Assembly: GCA_017871115.1 (NCBI GenBank)
Contig: JAFCIZ010000005.1
Location: 4,457,501-4,521,500 of the forward strand
DNA from: Cunninghamella blakesleeana
Lineage: Eukaryota > Mucoromycota > Mucoromycetes > Mucorales > Cunninghamellaceae
Direction of reading: 5' to 3'
DNA length: 64,000 nt
The position numbers and the translations under genes were made by a program. A model generated the notes under the pieces. It searched no databases and was not told where the DNA came from. It worked only from the letters and a program-made list of their open reading frames with translations. How positions within the stretch are numbered: the first letter of the stretch is position 1; each line of letters begins with the position of its first letter. Positions 11,554 to 21,862 of the stretch are shown in pieces.

Positions 11554-13135
11554 TTAATTCATAGATTGAACCAAGTTGTTGATGAAATGTTCACGATCAC
11601 CAGCAGCACCACCTTGAATGAAATGATTGAATTTACGTTTAGGCCATAAATTGTTAGGATTGGATAATTTGAAAGGCCATAAAAAGTTTGAAGCTTCCTT
11701 GAAATGAGGGCCACAAGTAGCAATTTCATGAATAAGATCTTCAATACAAATAATATTGTATTTACCAAGAGCTTGTTCAATAATAGCATTATCATGAAGA
11801 GGAATGCGTTGCTTATCAACCTTAGCATAACCGCGTTTATAAATCAATTCACGAATAGTTTTCAAGTTGGGTTCACCATAAGTAACATAGGGTTCAACTA
11901 ATTGTAACATTTGAGAAGTAGCCTTATTTAAACGAATAAAAACACCATTGTTGATTTGTAATAAACGTAATAATTGAAGGACTTTACGGGGTTTAGGAGC
12001 AATGTTGTTGATACCACGGATACGAACAACGAAGACAATCTTAGGTTGAGCTTCAACGAAGTAATCACCATTGGCCTTGGCTTGACGACGGAGACGGATT
12101 TGATTACGTTCGTTGGATTGGTATTCCTTGTGGTACTTAGCAGCACGCTTGAAGATTTCACGACGCTTTTGGATTTTGGCCTTTATAAAATAAAAATAAA
12201 AGATTAATATTAAAGTTATTTAATTATTATTATTTTCTAATAGATCATAAATAAATAAATCTCTATGGTTTTTTTATCAGACCCGAAAGATGGTTAATTT
12301 TGACAACATTGCCTTAGCTAGCCAAAAGAAAGGATATACCCATTTCATCATGAAAAACCATAGAGAAATATATATTAAAGATTATATTTTACCTTTTTAA
12401 GTTCAGCTTTCTTTTCAGCAGTTTGAGTAGCAAGTTTGGCATCAGCCTTTTGCTTTTTTAATAAAGTTTCAGGAACTAATACATCTTGGGTAGTAGGAAC
12501 GTTGCTATTTTTTTTTAAAAAAAAAAGGATAAAAAATAATATAGAATATAATATTCATAAAAAATAGTTAAGTATAAATCCACAAAATCATTCCCTTTTT
12601 TGTTTTTTTCCTCTGTATATATATATATATATATCGTCCCATATACACCCAAATAAAAAAAGTATAATATACAAAGAGTAAATAATAAAAAAAATATCCA
12701 AGTCATGATAGCATGTCCAAGGATTTCATCTATAAGAAAAAAAAATATATATATTTTTTCATTTCTATATAGACACTGGAATAATGAAATAATAAATTAT
12801 TTCCCTGTATTCCATGGTGTATCAAGTCTTCGTAAATAATAATAATAATAAACAAAGAGAAACTTCCGAAGCAAGATACAAATCTCTATAATATGACAAA
12901 ATATAGCTATGAGATGCATTTAAAATACGAAGACGTATTAAAGACATAACACTCTAATATAATGTATGAACCATATAAAGAGAAGAATATATATATATAT
13001 AGAGATATGGAAAGAAAGAAAAAAAAGAAAAAGAAAAACTAACTACATAATATGAAAAGGATAATGATAAAATAAAAATAAAATAAAAAAATATATTCTA
13101 AATAATGTACATAAGGTAACTTACAAAGCAACCAT
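11554..13135 (-). CDS. RPL7: 60S ribosomal protein L7 (uL30)
   Basis: Exons 13135-13125 (11 coding bases: MVA plus two bases), 12504-12393 and 12180-11554 join in phase to 249 residues. Marks of eukaryotic L7: N-terminal [14 protein letters not shown], the basic helix [16 protein letters not shown], the uL30 core [20 protein letters not shown] with [37 protein letters not shown], and a C-terminus with [19 protein letters not shown]. Intron 1 (12505-13124, 620 bases) and intron 2 (12181-12392) are far longer than other introns here. Intron 2 holds a box C/D snoRNA; intron 1 holds a structured element. It shares a 277-base divergent promoter with the TDRD3-like gene. Confidence 0.98.
12261..12365 (-). 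ncRNA. Intronic box C/D snoRNA (snR39/snR39b/snR59-like) in RPL7 intron 2
   Basis: Read on the minus strand, the host's sense strand. A perfect 13-bp terminal stem joins 12353-12365 to 12261-12273. Box C ATGATGA lies at 12351-12345 and box D CTGA at 12280-12277. Directly upstream of box D is the 13-base guide CCATCTTTCGGGT (12293-12281), complementary to the large-subunit rRNA segment ACCCGAAAGATGG. By the box D plus five rule the target would be the G of CCCG, equivalent to yeast 25S G805 (snR39b); yeast snR39 and snR59, which sit in RPL7A and RPL7B introns, target A807 two bases on. The rRNA sequence and yeast positions are from memory. D' and C' boxes are not clear. Confidence 0.92.
12735..12955 (-). 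other. Structured element in RPL7 intron 1, possible second snoRNA
   Basis: Within the 620-base first intron of RPL7. Two strong inverted repeats are visible. TGGAATA (12777-12783) pairs with TATTCCA further on and encloses a perfect GAAATAAT/ATTATTTC stem. GTCTTCGTA near 12826-12834 pairs with TACGAAGAC near 12927-12935 and encloses AGAGA/TCTCT around CTTCCGAAG-type pairing. A box-C-like TAGATGA lies at about 12733-12727 on the minus strand without a matching CTGA. On the minus strand an ANANNA-type ACACCA separates the two hairpins, but I found no good ACA box after the second. Class unresolved. Confidence 0.4.
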
Positions 13136-13412
13136 TTCGAATAAAATATATTGTAAAGAGAAAGAGGAAGAAAAGGAATAGTATTGAAAAAAAAAAAATA
13201 AATAATATTTTTAATAAGCCACAGGGCTAAAAAAAATTTTTTATAAAATGAACATCAAATAAAAATGCTCCAAGCGTACTGCTTTAAAAATTATTCGGGA
13301 TTTAAAAAATAGCGGTTTAAATATCTTTTTTAAACGCGATTCACTTTCTTACTGTATATATTTTACCTAATTCTTTTAACCATTAATATATAAATCATCA
13401 ATTCAACTCTAT
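13136..13412. promoter_or_regulatory. Divergent promoter RPL7 / TDRD3-like
   Basis: 277 bases between the RPL7 start (minus) and the TDRD3-like start (plus). The only non-AT island is at about 13217-13229, with the palindrome AGCCACAGGGCT (AGCC-acag-GGCT), then GCTCCAAGCGTACTGC at about 13267-13283. A ribosomal-protein promoter motif is plausible here but neither matches a motif I can name with confidence. Confidence 0.35.
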
Positions 13413-15218
13413 ATGGCTACTGTTACCGTTGATAATTTAGAAAAAGAAGGATGGTATCTAAGTCCTGAAGGTATTGAATTAGTGAAAGAAGAACTAGAAA
13501 ATGAAAACTGCACCCTCAAACAATTTATCGATGCTGCCAAAGACGTAAATACATACATACATACACACATACACACATACATATATAAAAGAATAAAGTT
13601 TATATAATAATTAAATTAAAAAAACATTTAAATTTTTATTTCAATTTCTTTTATTACTATTATTATTATTTTGAACAGTTTGATTTACGTGATATAGCAG
13701 ATAAAGGATTTCGGAAAGGTGACACCATAACCAAAGTAACCCAGCTTCCATCACCATTAGTACTACAAATCGTTAGTATACAAAACATTGCTTTACCCAG
13801 TATTCAACAATTTATGGAGAAACCAAGATTATTGCGTGTTGTGTTTACGGATGGAAGTAAAAAAAAATGGATAGGTGCAGAAATGATGGGTCAAATAGAA
13901 TGTATCAATTTACAAACCCCTCCTGGAACCAAAGTTTTAGTAACAAAACCAATTGATATAGTGGATCAAATTGTTCAATTAGGCCCTGGTATGTTGAAAT
14001 CTTTAGGAGGGCAGGTACAAGATTTAATTCAAGCTTGGAAAGCTGGGAAACAATTTATTCAAAGATCAAAAAGAAAAAATAAATCTTCTTTGGACGGTAC
14101 AAAAGGTGAAAGCAACGATGATGGTGATGATGATGCTCCTCCTCCCTTTATTCCATTTAAAATAAAGGTAAAAAAAAAAAAAAAAGGTTTATAACTTTAT
14201 ATATAAATATAAACTTTTTTTAGCATTAACATACCAATATATTGCACTATCCTATAATAGGTTGGTGGTACTCCAAAGGAAAGAACAGAAAAACATGAAT
14301 CAACTAGTCGTAGTGAAAAAAATAAAAAGGATAAAGATAAAGATACCAATAACAAAAACAAAAAGGGCAAAGATAAAACAGATAAGAGTAAAGGAAAAGA
14401 AAATCATAGTAGTAATGAAAAAGGAAAAGATAGATCTGATAGCAACAGTAAAGGGAAAATGGACAATAGCAAGAAAGGAAAATCTAAAGACCATTATAAC
14501 AATAAGAGTGAAAATATATCGGTTAATTCTAAAAAGGAAAAGGAAAACGATATTAAAAAAGCAAATGAAAATAAGAATAATAAGAAAAATACACAACACC
14601 ATCAGGCTCCTTCATCTTCTTCAAATGTAAATAAGAATGAAAACAAAAACGATAACAACAACAACAATAATAATAAGAGAAATAATAATAACAAATCAAA
14701 TAATCAAAAAAAAAAAGAAAAAAATGAAACAGGAATAAAGGATGAAAAGAGCAATGATAAAAATAACAAGCAACAAATGAAAAATCAACAACAGCAGCAC
14801 CAAAATCATCGACAAAATGAAAATAAAAAAGAATCAAAATCATCAGATAACATCAACGAAGGCAAGCCAAATAATGTGAGATCCAAAGATATTCCTAACA
14901 AAAAGAAAAGTAATAATAGTAATAACAATAAGTCTTCTAATTCAGATCAATATCATAAAACGAATCAAAATGAATCCTCCCAATCCTCATCAACTATTAA
15001 CCAAAGTAAAAATGAATCAATAAAAAATAATAATGAACCAAAAACATCAACTTTATCCGCTACATCTAAACCATTCATACCCATGGGAAAAAAAGACGAC
15101 CAGAACAAGCTTGAAACATCAACACCATCGTCGCATAGAGGTAGCAGAGGGGGTAGAGGTGGTGGTGGTGGTAGAGGCAGCTTTTCAAGAGGAAGAGGGC
15201 GCGGAAATCATCATTATC

Positions 15219-15250
<32 letters not shown>

Positions 15251-15256
15251 GAGTAA
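13413..15256 (+). CDS. TDRD3-like OB-fold protein with K/N-rich linker and RGG tail
   Basis: Exons 13413-13544, 13679-14167 and 14261-15256 give 538 residues. Residues 1-200 match the TDRD3/RMI1 N-terminal module (DUF1767 plus OB-fold): LEKEGWYLSPEGIELV, FDLRDIADKGF, PRLLRVVFTDGSKKKW, LQTPPGTKVLV and LKSLGGQVQDLIQAWKAGK, close to TDRD3's LGGEVEHLIEKW. In animals this module binds topoisomerase III-beta. After it comes about 300 residues of Lys/Asn/Gln/Ser-rich disorder, then an RGG box (RGGRGGGGGRG, SRGRGRG) and a polyglutamine end. I saw no Tudor or UBA domain, both present in animal TDRD3. An RNA-binding role with Top3-beta is inference. Confidence 0.85.
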
Positions 15257-15781
15257 TAAATTATACTTTGTATATCAATGTATGGCTTTTTGTATTTATA
15301 TCTCATAATTATTATACCCTTTATACCGTTTATATTGTTAAAAAAATAAAGCCCCTTTTCCGTTGTTTAATATTTTTTCTAAATAAATCATTTTAATGCG
15401 AGTTATTTATTTATTTTAATTACTTTCTTTTTAATTGTGATTATAGAATAAGCTTTATATAAAAATCCAAAGAAATGGTTAGAAAATAATTATGATGATA
15501 TTGATAGTTTGAAATAATAGTGTAGGTTATTATTGATTTTTATTTATGAACATCTAAATATTGAAAAATACATAATAAATTTTAAATGTGACACAATTCT
15601 AATAATCAAATTAGAAACAAATACAAAAGATTAAAATAACATGAGTAATAAATAATAATAATAAGAATTAAGGTACGTAGGAAATGAATGATAATGTATA
15701 TAAAATAAATGATAAACTAAAAATAAAAAAAGCTAATTACAAAGAAAGAGGAAGAGAAGCGGATATTAGTTTAAAATAGAA
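15257..15781. other. Convergent intergenic region, no gene seen
   Basis: 525 AT-rich bases between the TDRD3-like stop and the kinase stop. AATAAA-type signals occur at 15346 and about 15381. No credible open frame or structured RNA noticed. Confidence 0.45.
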
Positions 15782-18469
15782 TTAAGCTTGAACTTCAGTA
15801 CGTCGATTTTTTAATAAAGTAGCATGATTCATATTCAATTTAAAGGCACGTTTTCTATGATGAGAAGCAGGAGTTGAGATATAATGATTTTTTTTATTTC
15901 CATTTTGTTGTATATTTGCTGAATTAGGTACATGCTGAACATTAGCAAACCCTTTACCATCAAGCGCTAATTTTTCAGCTTTTGCTATTAATTCATCTGT
16001 TAATCCATCCGTACGAGGTAAACTTGTACCAAGTGATAAGGTGACATTACTACTTGTGCGTTCATCTGAATTATTTATTAATGTAGATGTATTACTGTTG
16101 TTGACAGTGCTATGGCTGCTATTGTTGTGGTTATCTGATAAAGATTCATTATCACCACTTTCATCTTCTGTCCATGACGTTGCATCAGAATCAACTGTTT
16201 GTGATGGTTCTTCACCTAAACGGCTAATTGCATCTAGTTAGAAAAGAAAAATAAAATATAAAGTGATTATGTTTAATATAAACTGAATAGAATAGTTTTG
16301 TTTATTTTATTTTATTTTATTTTTACTTACAAGTGATATCTAATATTTCCTTTATGGTTCCAAATCCAGGTGTAAATAAGTCTTGTCGTTTTTGATTTTT
16401 GCTTAACCCAGGTGTTTTAAGTGGTACTATTATTTCATTCTTTTCTTCTTCTTCTTCTTCTTCTTCATTATCATTGTCATCTTGATTTACACCTTCTTCT
16501 GTTTCATCTGTGGTAATAGTGGCTGTCATATTGTTTTCATCTTTTTGTTGCTCTTTATTATCTTGAGAATTTTCTAATTTATCAGATGGTGATTTTTCAA
16601 TAATATGATTTGTTGTTGATGGTGTTGATGAGGAGGATGGATTAAAGTTAGCAGCAAGCGCAGCATTTTGCATAGCTTGAGCACGTGGATCTTTTCTCCG
16701 AGGTAATTTTACATCTTTTTTCCCTTTGTATTGCTGCATCCAAGGGTGTTTAAAAAATTCATCAATAGTATAACGTTCATTTGGATCCACACATAATAAA
16801 TGAGACACTAAATCCTTTGCTGATTTTGAAATAGGATCCCACCATGGACTTAAGAAAGTATATTGACCTTTGACCACTTTAGAAGTTAACTCACGAATTG
16901 ATTCATCATAAAAAGGAGGGAAACCACACAACATAGTATATAATACACATCCAATAGCCCACATATCGACTGATTTTGAATATTTTTGGTCACTAACGAC
17001 TTCAGGTGCTGTATATCCTATTTTTTTTTTAAAAAAAAGTAATAAATAGTAAAGTAAAAATAGAAATAAAAAGAAAAGAAAAAAAGTGAGTGGATATTGG
17101 ATATATATATATATAAACATGTATATATGTATGTTTTTTATATTTGTTTATTTTATTACCCACTGTTCCACATGGTGTTAATGTATCTGTATCCCATATT
17201 ACTTTTGATAATCCAAAATCAGCCAACTTAATATTTCCAATACCACCTCCACCTTTCCCGTGAGTAAATTGGCCTTCATCTTCTTTTTGTTCATCTGAGA
17301 ATATAATAACGGGTTTTTTGGATGGAATAATAGGAATAGGTTCAAATAGAATATTTTCAGGTTTAATATCACTATTAAAAAAATCATAAAAAAATATATA
17401 CGTATAAATATGATTAGTTTTATTTTTAATTATTTATTCTCTTAAAAAAAAATCAAAAATCTTTACCGATGTACTACACCACATTCTTCATGAAGATGTC
17501 TAACGGCTGAAGCAACTTGATAAATTACATGACGAGCCAAGTCTTCACTGAAATAAGTTAACTTAACAATTTGATTGAACAATTCACCACCTTCACATAA
17601 TTCAAGTACTAAATAATAATAATCTTTTGATTCAGAAAAATGTATTAATTGAACAACGTTGGGATGATTGACACCACGCATGATTTGCACTTCTTTTAAA
17701 ATATTAGCCCGCTAAATATATATTTATAAAGCTGAAATAAGTATACTGATCTTCATTATTTATTTTCTTTATAAAATTGTTATTGTAACTTAATATACAT
17801 ACCTCTGTAGCTTTCGTTTTTTTCTTTAAACTTGGATGTAAATGAGCGTTACTCTTCTAAAGAATCAATCAAAAATAAACAGAGTTATTAGTCTACTAAT
17901 CTTTTTTTATTGGTCCTACTATATATTCGCAACCTATATATGTATATATGTATGTATGAATTTCTGACTCACATCTCCTAATTCTCGTTTTTGAGCAACT
18001 TTAATAGCAACTAGTTTGCCGGTTTCAGTATCTCGTGCCTTGAATACGTTTGAAAAAGCACCACTATTCATAAACAAACAAACAAAAATGAAAACAAATA
18101 AAATATATGAATATATGAAACTTCATCCCATTTATATATATATATATATAATTATCTTTTTTTTTTTTTTTTTTGGAAACCTACTCTCCAATTTTTGATA
18201 TTAATTCAAATCTTTCAAGGCCTTCATATTGGGGTAACTTTAATTTTCTTTCATTTTGTTCTTGTAAGAGGGTTTTAGCAGCTTTATTGGCTTCTTCTCT
18301 TTCTTCAGCTAAATAAAAATAAGTAAGTATATAAAGTAGATTATTACGTTTTATTTTTAATTAGTAAAATATATATTAAATGCATTTCTTGTTATCATCA
18401 TTATTATTATTTACCTGTTAGTTTTGAAGCTTTTTTATTTTTAAATATATTTTTGAATATGTCAAGCAT
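15782..18469 (-). CDS. RCK2 / SRK1-type CAMK protein kinase (MAPK-activated kinase)
   Basis: Exons 18469-18415, 18308-18185, 18063-17973, 17856-17803, 17711-17467, 17371-17160, 17017-16331 and 16233-15782; 639 residues. The kinase domain is complete: glycine loop [17 protein letters not shown] lysine, HRDIKPEN, DFG in LADFGLSKV, activation loop [13 protein letters not shown] and [22 protein letters not shown]. Marks of the yeast Rck1/Rck2 and fission yeast Srk1 subfamily are the [11 protein letters not shown] stretch plus the acidic/glycine insert ([11 protein letters not shown]) between HRD and DFG, and YTFLSPWWD. Those kinases act downstream of the Hog1/Sty1 stress MAPK. The C-terminal 300 residues are low complexity with a Glu-rich tract; a basic [12 protein letters not shown] lies within it. 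Subfamily is firm; the MAPK link is by homology. Confidence 0.93.
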
Positions 18470-19721
18470 AGTTTATTAAAGATGTGTTTATAAATTTAGA
18501 ATAGTAATAATAATAACAAAAATAATTGTAAAAAAATAAAACAATATAGAATTAATAATATAATATACAGTATAAATTTATTCTTTTATCTTTTATAAAT
18601 AAACAAATATTTATATTATGAATGGGGAAAAAAGAATAAAAGATAAATGGAAAAAGAAGAGAAAAGAAAAGGAAAGAAAAGAAAAAAGAAAAATGCTTAT
18701 TTAATTTTTTTGAAAATTCATGGTTTCAGTCCCAACCCAAAAAAGGAAATTGCCTTATACGCCAGGTTATCCTTGATTCGCTTTCATTTAAAGTCATTTA
18801 TACACCCAGAAAAAAAAAAAAATGAAGTAATATTTATATATAGAATATCCATTATTTCATTTATTTTAAACTTAATCTTCATTATCGTTGTTACTTTTTT
18901 TTGCCTAGTATCTTTATTATTTCTTTTTTGAGTATAGTTTATACTTTTTCAAGTAATTTTTTTTTTTTTTTCAAAGTTACCTATCAACTACGTAGAAAAG
19001 AAAAAGTGTCATTATACAAATTTAGTAACTATTTAGAGTAGCAAAAGGTCATTTGTACATAGTTTTTTTTTTTGTTCGTTCTTTCCCATTTTTTAGTGCA
19101 TACATACTTTTATCTAAATATACTCAAGATAACTTTATGAAAGTTATCCCACATATGGTAAATGATGACAATACTATTATTTTATTTATTTAATACAAGC
19201 TAATAGGTATATTATCCATTGAGATGGGTATATATTTTTAATCATTCTAAAATAAAGTAATAATTACTAAACATTAAAAAAATCATTTGTTTATTAATAC
19301 CAAAAAAGCTTATTATCAAAAAATCGCATCAATTATTGATATTCCCAGTAAATTCTCGTTTAAATTAGTTTAGCCATACTTGTTTTTTAGATATTTTTTA
19401 TTTGATGAATAGAAAATATAATTTTAAAATTAGAAGGATGATGGAAAATTGAAAAAGTGAATCAGTGAACAATCTTGTCTTTCTTTCAGCTTCAGATTCT
19501 TCTAGGCGTAATATCAATTATATATATATATTTGATTTATTTCATTTCTAGTTTTATTTTAATAATGATTCTTCTTCAGTTTCATATTAATATAAGTAAT
19601 TCTCCTATTTTATATCCCCATGACTATTTTATTATTATATATTATCTTTATTTTTTCGTATAAATTAATAGTCCTTTACTAAGGTATCGTATAAAATCAA
19701 GTTGAGTTTTAAATATATATA

Positions 19722-19769
<48 letters not shown>

Positions 19770-19866
19770 ATTATCGATCCTTTTATCATCTTCCTTTTTT
19801 TACTTTATTTTTAAAAAAAGAGAGAAGGATGACTGATTATATTATTTTTATTTATATTCTAAAAAG
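18470..19866. other. Intergenic, AT-rich, with a 41-base T run
   Basis: 1.4 kb between the kinase start and the ASK1 stop. Holds a T41 homopolymer at 19727-19767, many shorter A/T runs, and a palindromic ATAACTTTATGAAAGTTAT near 19130-19148. A Lys/Glu-rich open frame at 18647-18931 has no family resemblance and I do not call it. Presumed 5' region of the kinase gene. Confidence 0.45.
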
Positions 19867-20373
19867 TCAATCGGACATTTTCTCGTCTTTAGAAGATAAG
19901 GATGATAATTCAGAGGTGCCAAAGGATGTATTAAAGTGAGATTGAAGTAACTGCAGCTGTAAAGTTGACTTATTAAGCATATCATGGCTATGAGTTGATG
20001 TAAGAGGTGATAATGGTGGTCTATTAGATCCATGTTCAACATTATTAGAATGATCTAAAGATTTAAATAAATAGTTCCAAATCTATAATAAATAATAATA
20101 ATGATATAACAATAGCATTAATCATAAAAAGAATCAATACCGAGATCGCCTATTTATCCATCCATATTTATACTCTTTTTAAATATAAATTACCTTGCTG
20201 TTATTCCAAATTTCTCTAGTAGCCTCATTATATTTGTCAACAGTTGGTAACATTGAAGCTGAAACTATCTGATTACATCGTGCAAAATTAAGATCAATGG
20301 CTTGAAGTGTTAAAGTAATATGCTGTTGTACTTTTTCTAACTTTTCATTAATTTCTTCATCGGTCATAGACAT
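19867..20373 (-). CDS. ASK1: DASH/DAM1 complex subunit ASK1
   Basis: Outer-kinetochore microtubule-coupling complex subunit. Two exons, 20373-20194 and 20082-19867, joining in phase 0, 131 residues. The Ask1 signature runs through residues 9-70: LEKVQQHITLTLQAIDLNF, RCNQIVSASMLPTVDKY, then REIWNNSKIWNYLFKS across the splice junction, matching the family pattern 'DITLTLQEID.NF....I..SILP.VEKY....R.VWEGSKFWK.FFE'. The family usually has a longer, Ser/Pro-rich Cdk-regulated tail; here it is about 60 residues with SPLTSTH. The start chosen gives MSMTDEEINEK; an in-frame upstream extension would be only F/I-rich leader. DASH is a fungal complex, which supports the organism call. Confidence 0.9.
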
Positions 20374-20689
20374 AATTAAATATTTATTTTTATTAACAAA
20401 GTGATGATTATAGTATATTATTAGTATTATTAAAATACAAATACGAAAAAAAGGAAATATGAAAAAAAAGAAGGAAACGAAAAATAGACTATACAAAAAT
20501 TGAAAAACTGAGTCTTAATTTTTTTTACAAATTAGTTTTATCTATTGTAAAAATATCAACTGAGTGATCAAAAAAAAAAGGTAAAGGATACTATGTAATA
20601 TATTTCAATTTCTTTTCTTTTAAATGGTTTTTTATTAATGAAATAATGGAAACGAAAATTTATAAAAAATTTTCTGCATAGAAAAATAA

Positions 20690-21310
20690 TTCTTATTATA
20701 TATATTTTTTTGATTATATATGGGTGCAACTAAAGTTTATCATATATATATTAAATTTAGAATGAAGCAAATAAAATATACTATTGTAGCTTTTTAAATC
20801 ATATTTTCAGTATTATTGGATAAATAAATATATATGTTGCTTAAATCAACATATTCACTTGATATTTTTTTTTTTATTTTGTTTTGCTTTTAAACTTATG
20901 GACTAAAACCCTAAATAAAGATAAAAAAATATGCCCAGATTCACAAAAAACCCCTTTTCTTAAATTATTTTCCTATTGTACCTTGTTAAAGCAACTTCAT
21001 GTGTAAAGCGATAAGTATGATGAAGAACAGAAACGAAAATAATAACGACGACTAAAAAAAAAATCTAATCATACTGACTGAAAGACTGAAAGGCTGAACT
21101 TGAGTTAACATCCTCTGAACCTTTCTGCACAATGCTATTCACCATTTAAGATAATGCAGGAAAACCAAGTATCTACATCTAATAATTATATAGTTATTGT
21201 TACAGCAAATTCATTAAAGTGTCATATAGATATCCGATAATAAAGTGAGTGCTGTTTTAAATTTTGCTAATTACCATTAGTATTAGATTCATGTACTATA
21301 ATATTTATAT
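20690..21310 (+). repeat. Diverged dispersed repeat, copy 1
   Basis: Matches the reverse complement of about 34810-35400. The best-conserved core is about 21008-21182. Shared words include AAGTATGATGAA, ACAGAAACGAAAATAATAAC, GAAAGACTGAAAGGCTGAAC, GAGTTAACAT and GGAAAACCAAGTATC; flanking similarity (AAATATACTAT, ACTTAAATCAA, CTTATGGAC, GTCATATAGAT, TTGCTAATTA) extends it to roughly 600 bases. No open frame, no clear terminal inverted repeat or target duplication. Boundaries are approximate. Confidence 0.8.
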
Positions 21311-21559
21311 ATATATAGCTCTAAGGATATGAAAATTAAAAAAAGAATATAGTTAAATAACACCAGTCAGTTTTTTTTCCTAAGCATCTCACTATAATTA
21401 TATTATTTTGTTTTATGATATTAGCTTGCCAGCTCTCTTTTCAAAATGAAACTTAACAAATTTGAAGAAAAAAATATTTTATTCTCTTTGTCTAATAAAA
21501 TTCATAATAAAAAATCATATATGTATAATGGTATAATGGTTTCCATATTTTTATTATGC

Positions 21560-21561
<2 letters not shown>

Positions 21562-21623
<62 letters not shown>
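21562..21623. repeat. 62-base poly(T) homopolymer
   Basis: Uninterrupted run of T on the plus strand. Its exact length is likely uncertain in sequencing. A second run of 41 T is at 19727-19767. Confidence 0.95.
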
Positions 21624-21862
21624 CCCAAGAACATATACGTATGAGCGTTTTAAAAAATAAAAATTTATTGGCTATTTATATATACGATTTCAATATTTAA
21701 AATAAAAAATAAAATAAAACTTTGTACAATAGGATTAATAATAACAATTATGGTAGATGGTAGTTAACCATATTTAATTATAGTAGTAAATAATATAATA
21801 TAATATAATATAAAGAAAAGAAAAGAAAACATTGTATGTAACGAAAAAAAAGGGTGACAAAA

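Larger units (their letters stand above)
20374..21862. other. Intergenic with diverged repeat copy and T62 run
   Basis: 1.5 kb between the ASK1 start and the IQGAP stop. It contains repeat copy 1 (listed separately), a 62-base T homopolymer at 21562-21623 and an (ATAAT)n tract at about 21795-21812. No credible coding frame; the frame spanning the T run would encode polyphenylalanine and is an artefact. Confidence 0.5.

Noticed and set aside
12720..12760. Box C/D snoRNA starting at the TAGATGA in RPL7 intron 1
   Set aside because: Box C match is imperfect and there is no CTGA box D or terminal stem at a suitable distance.
13215..13232. HomolD-type ribosomal-protein promoter box before RPL7
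   Set aside because: The palindrome AGCCACAGGGCT does not match CAGTCACA or its complement.
14262..14843. Open frames in other phases over the TDRD3-like linker
   Set aside because: Shadows of a biased K/N-rich coding exon; the in-phase frame joins to the OB-fold exons.
18647..18931. 94-codon Lys/Glu-rich open frame upstream of the kinase gene
   Set aside because: Low complexity ending in I/L/F runs, no family pattern, and lies in the promoter region of a minus-strand gene.
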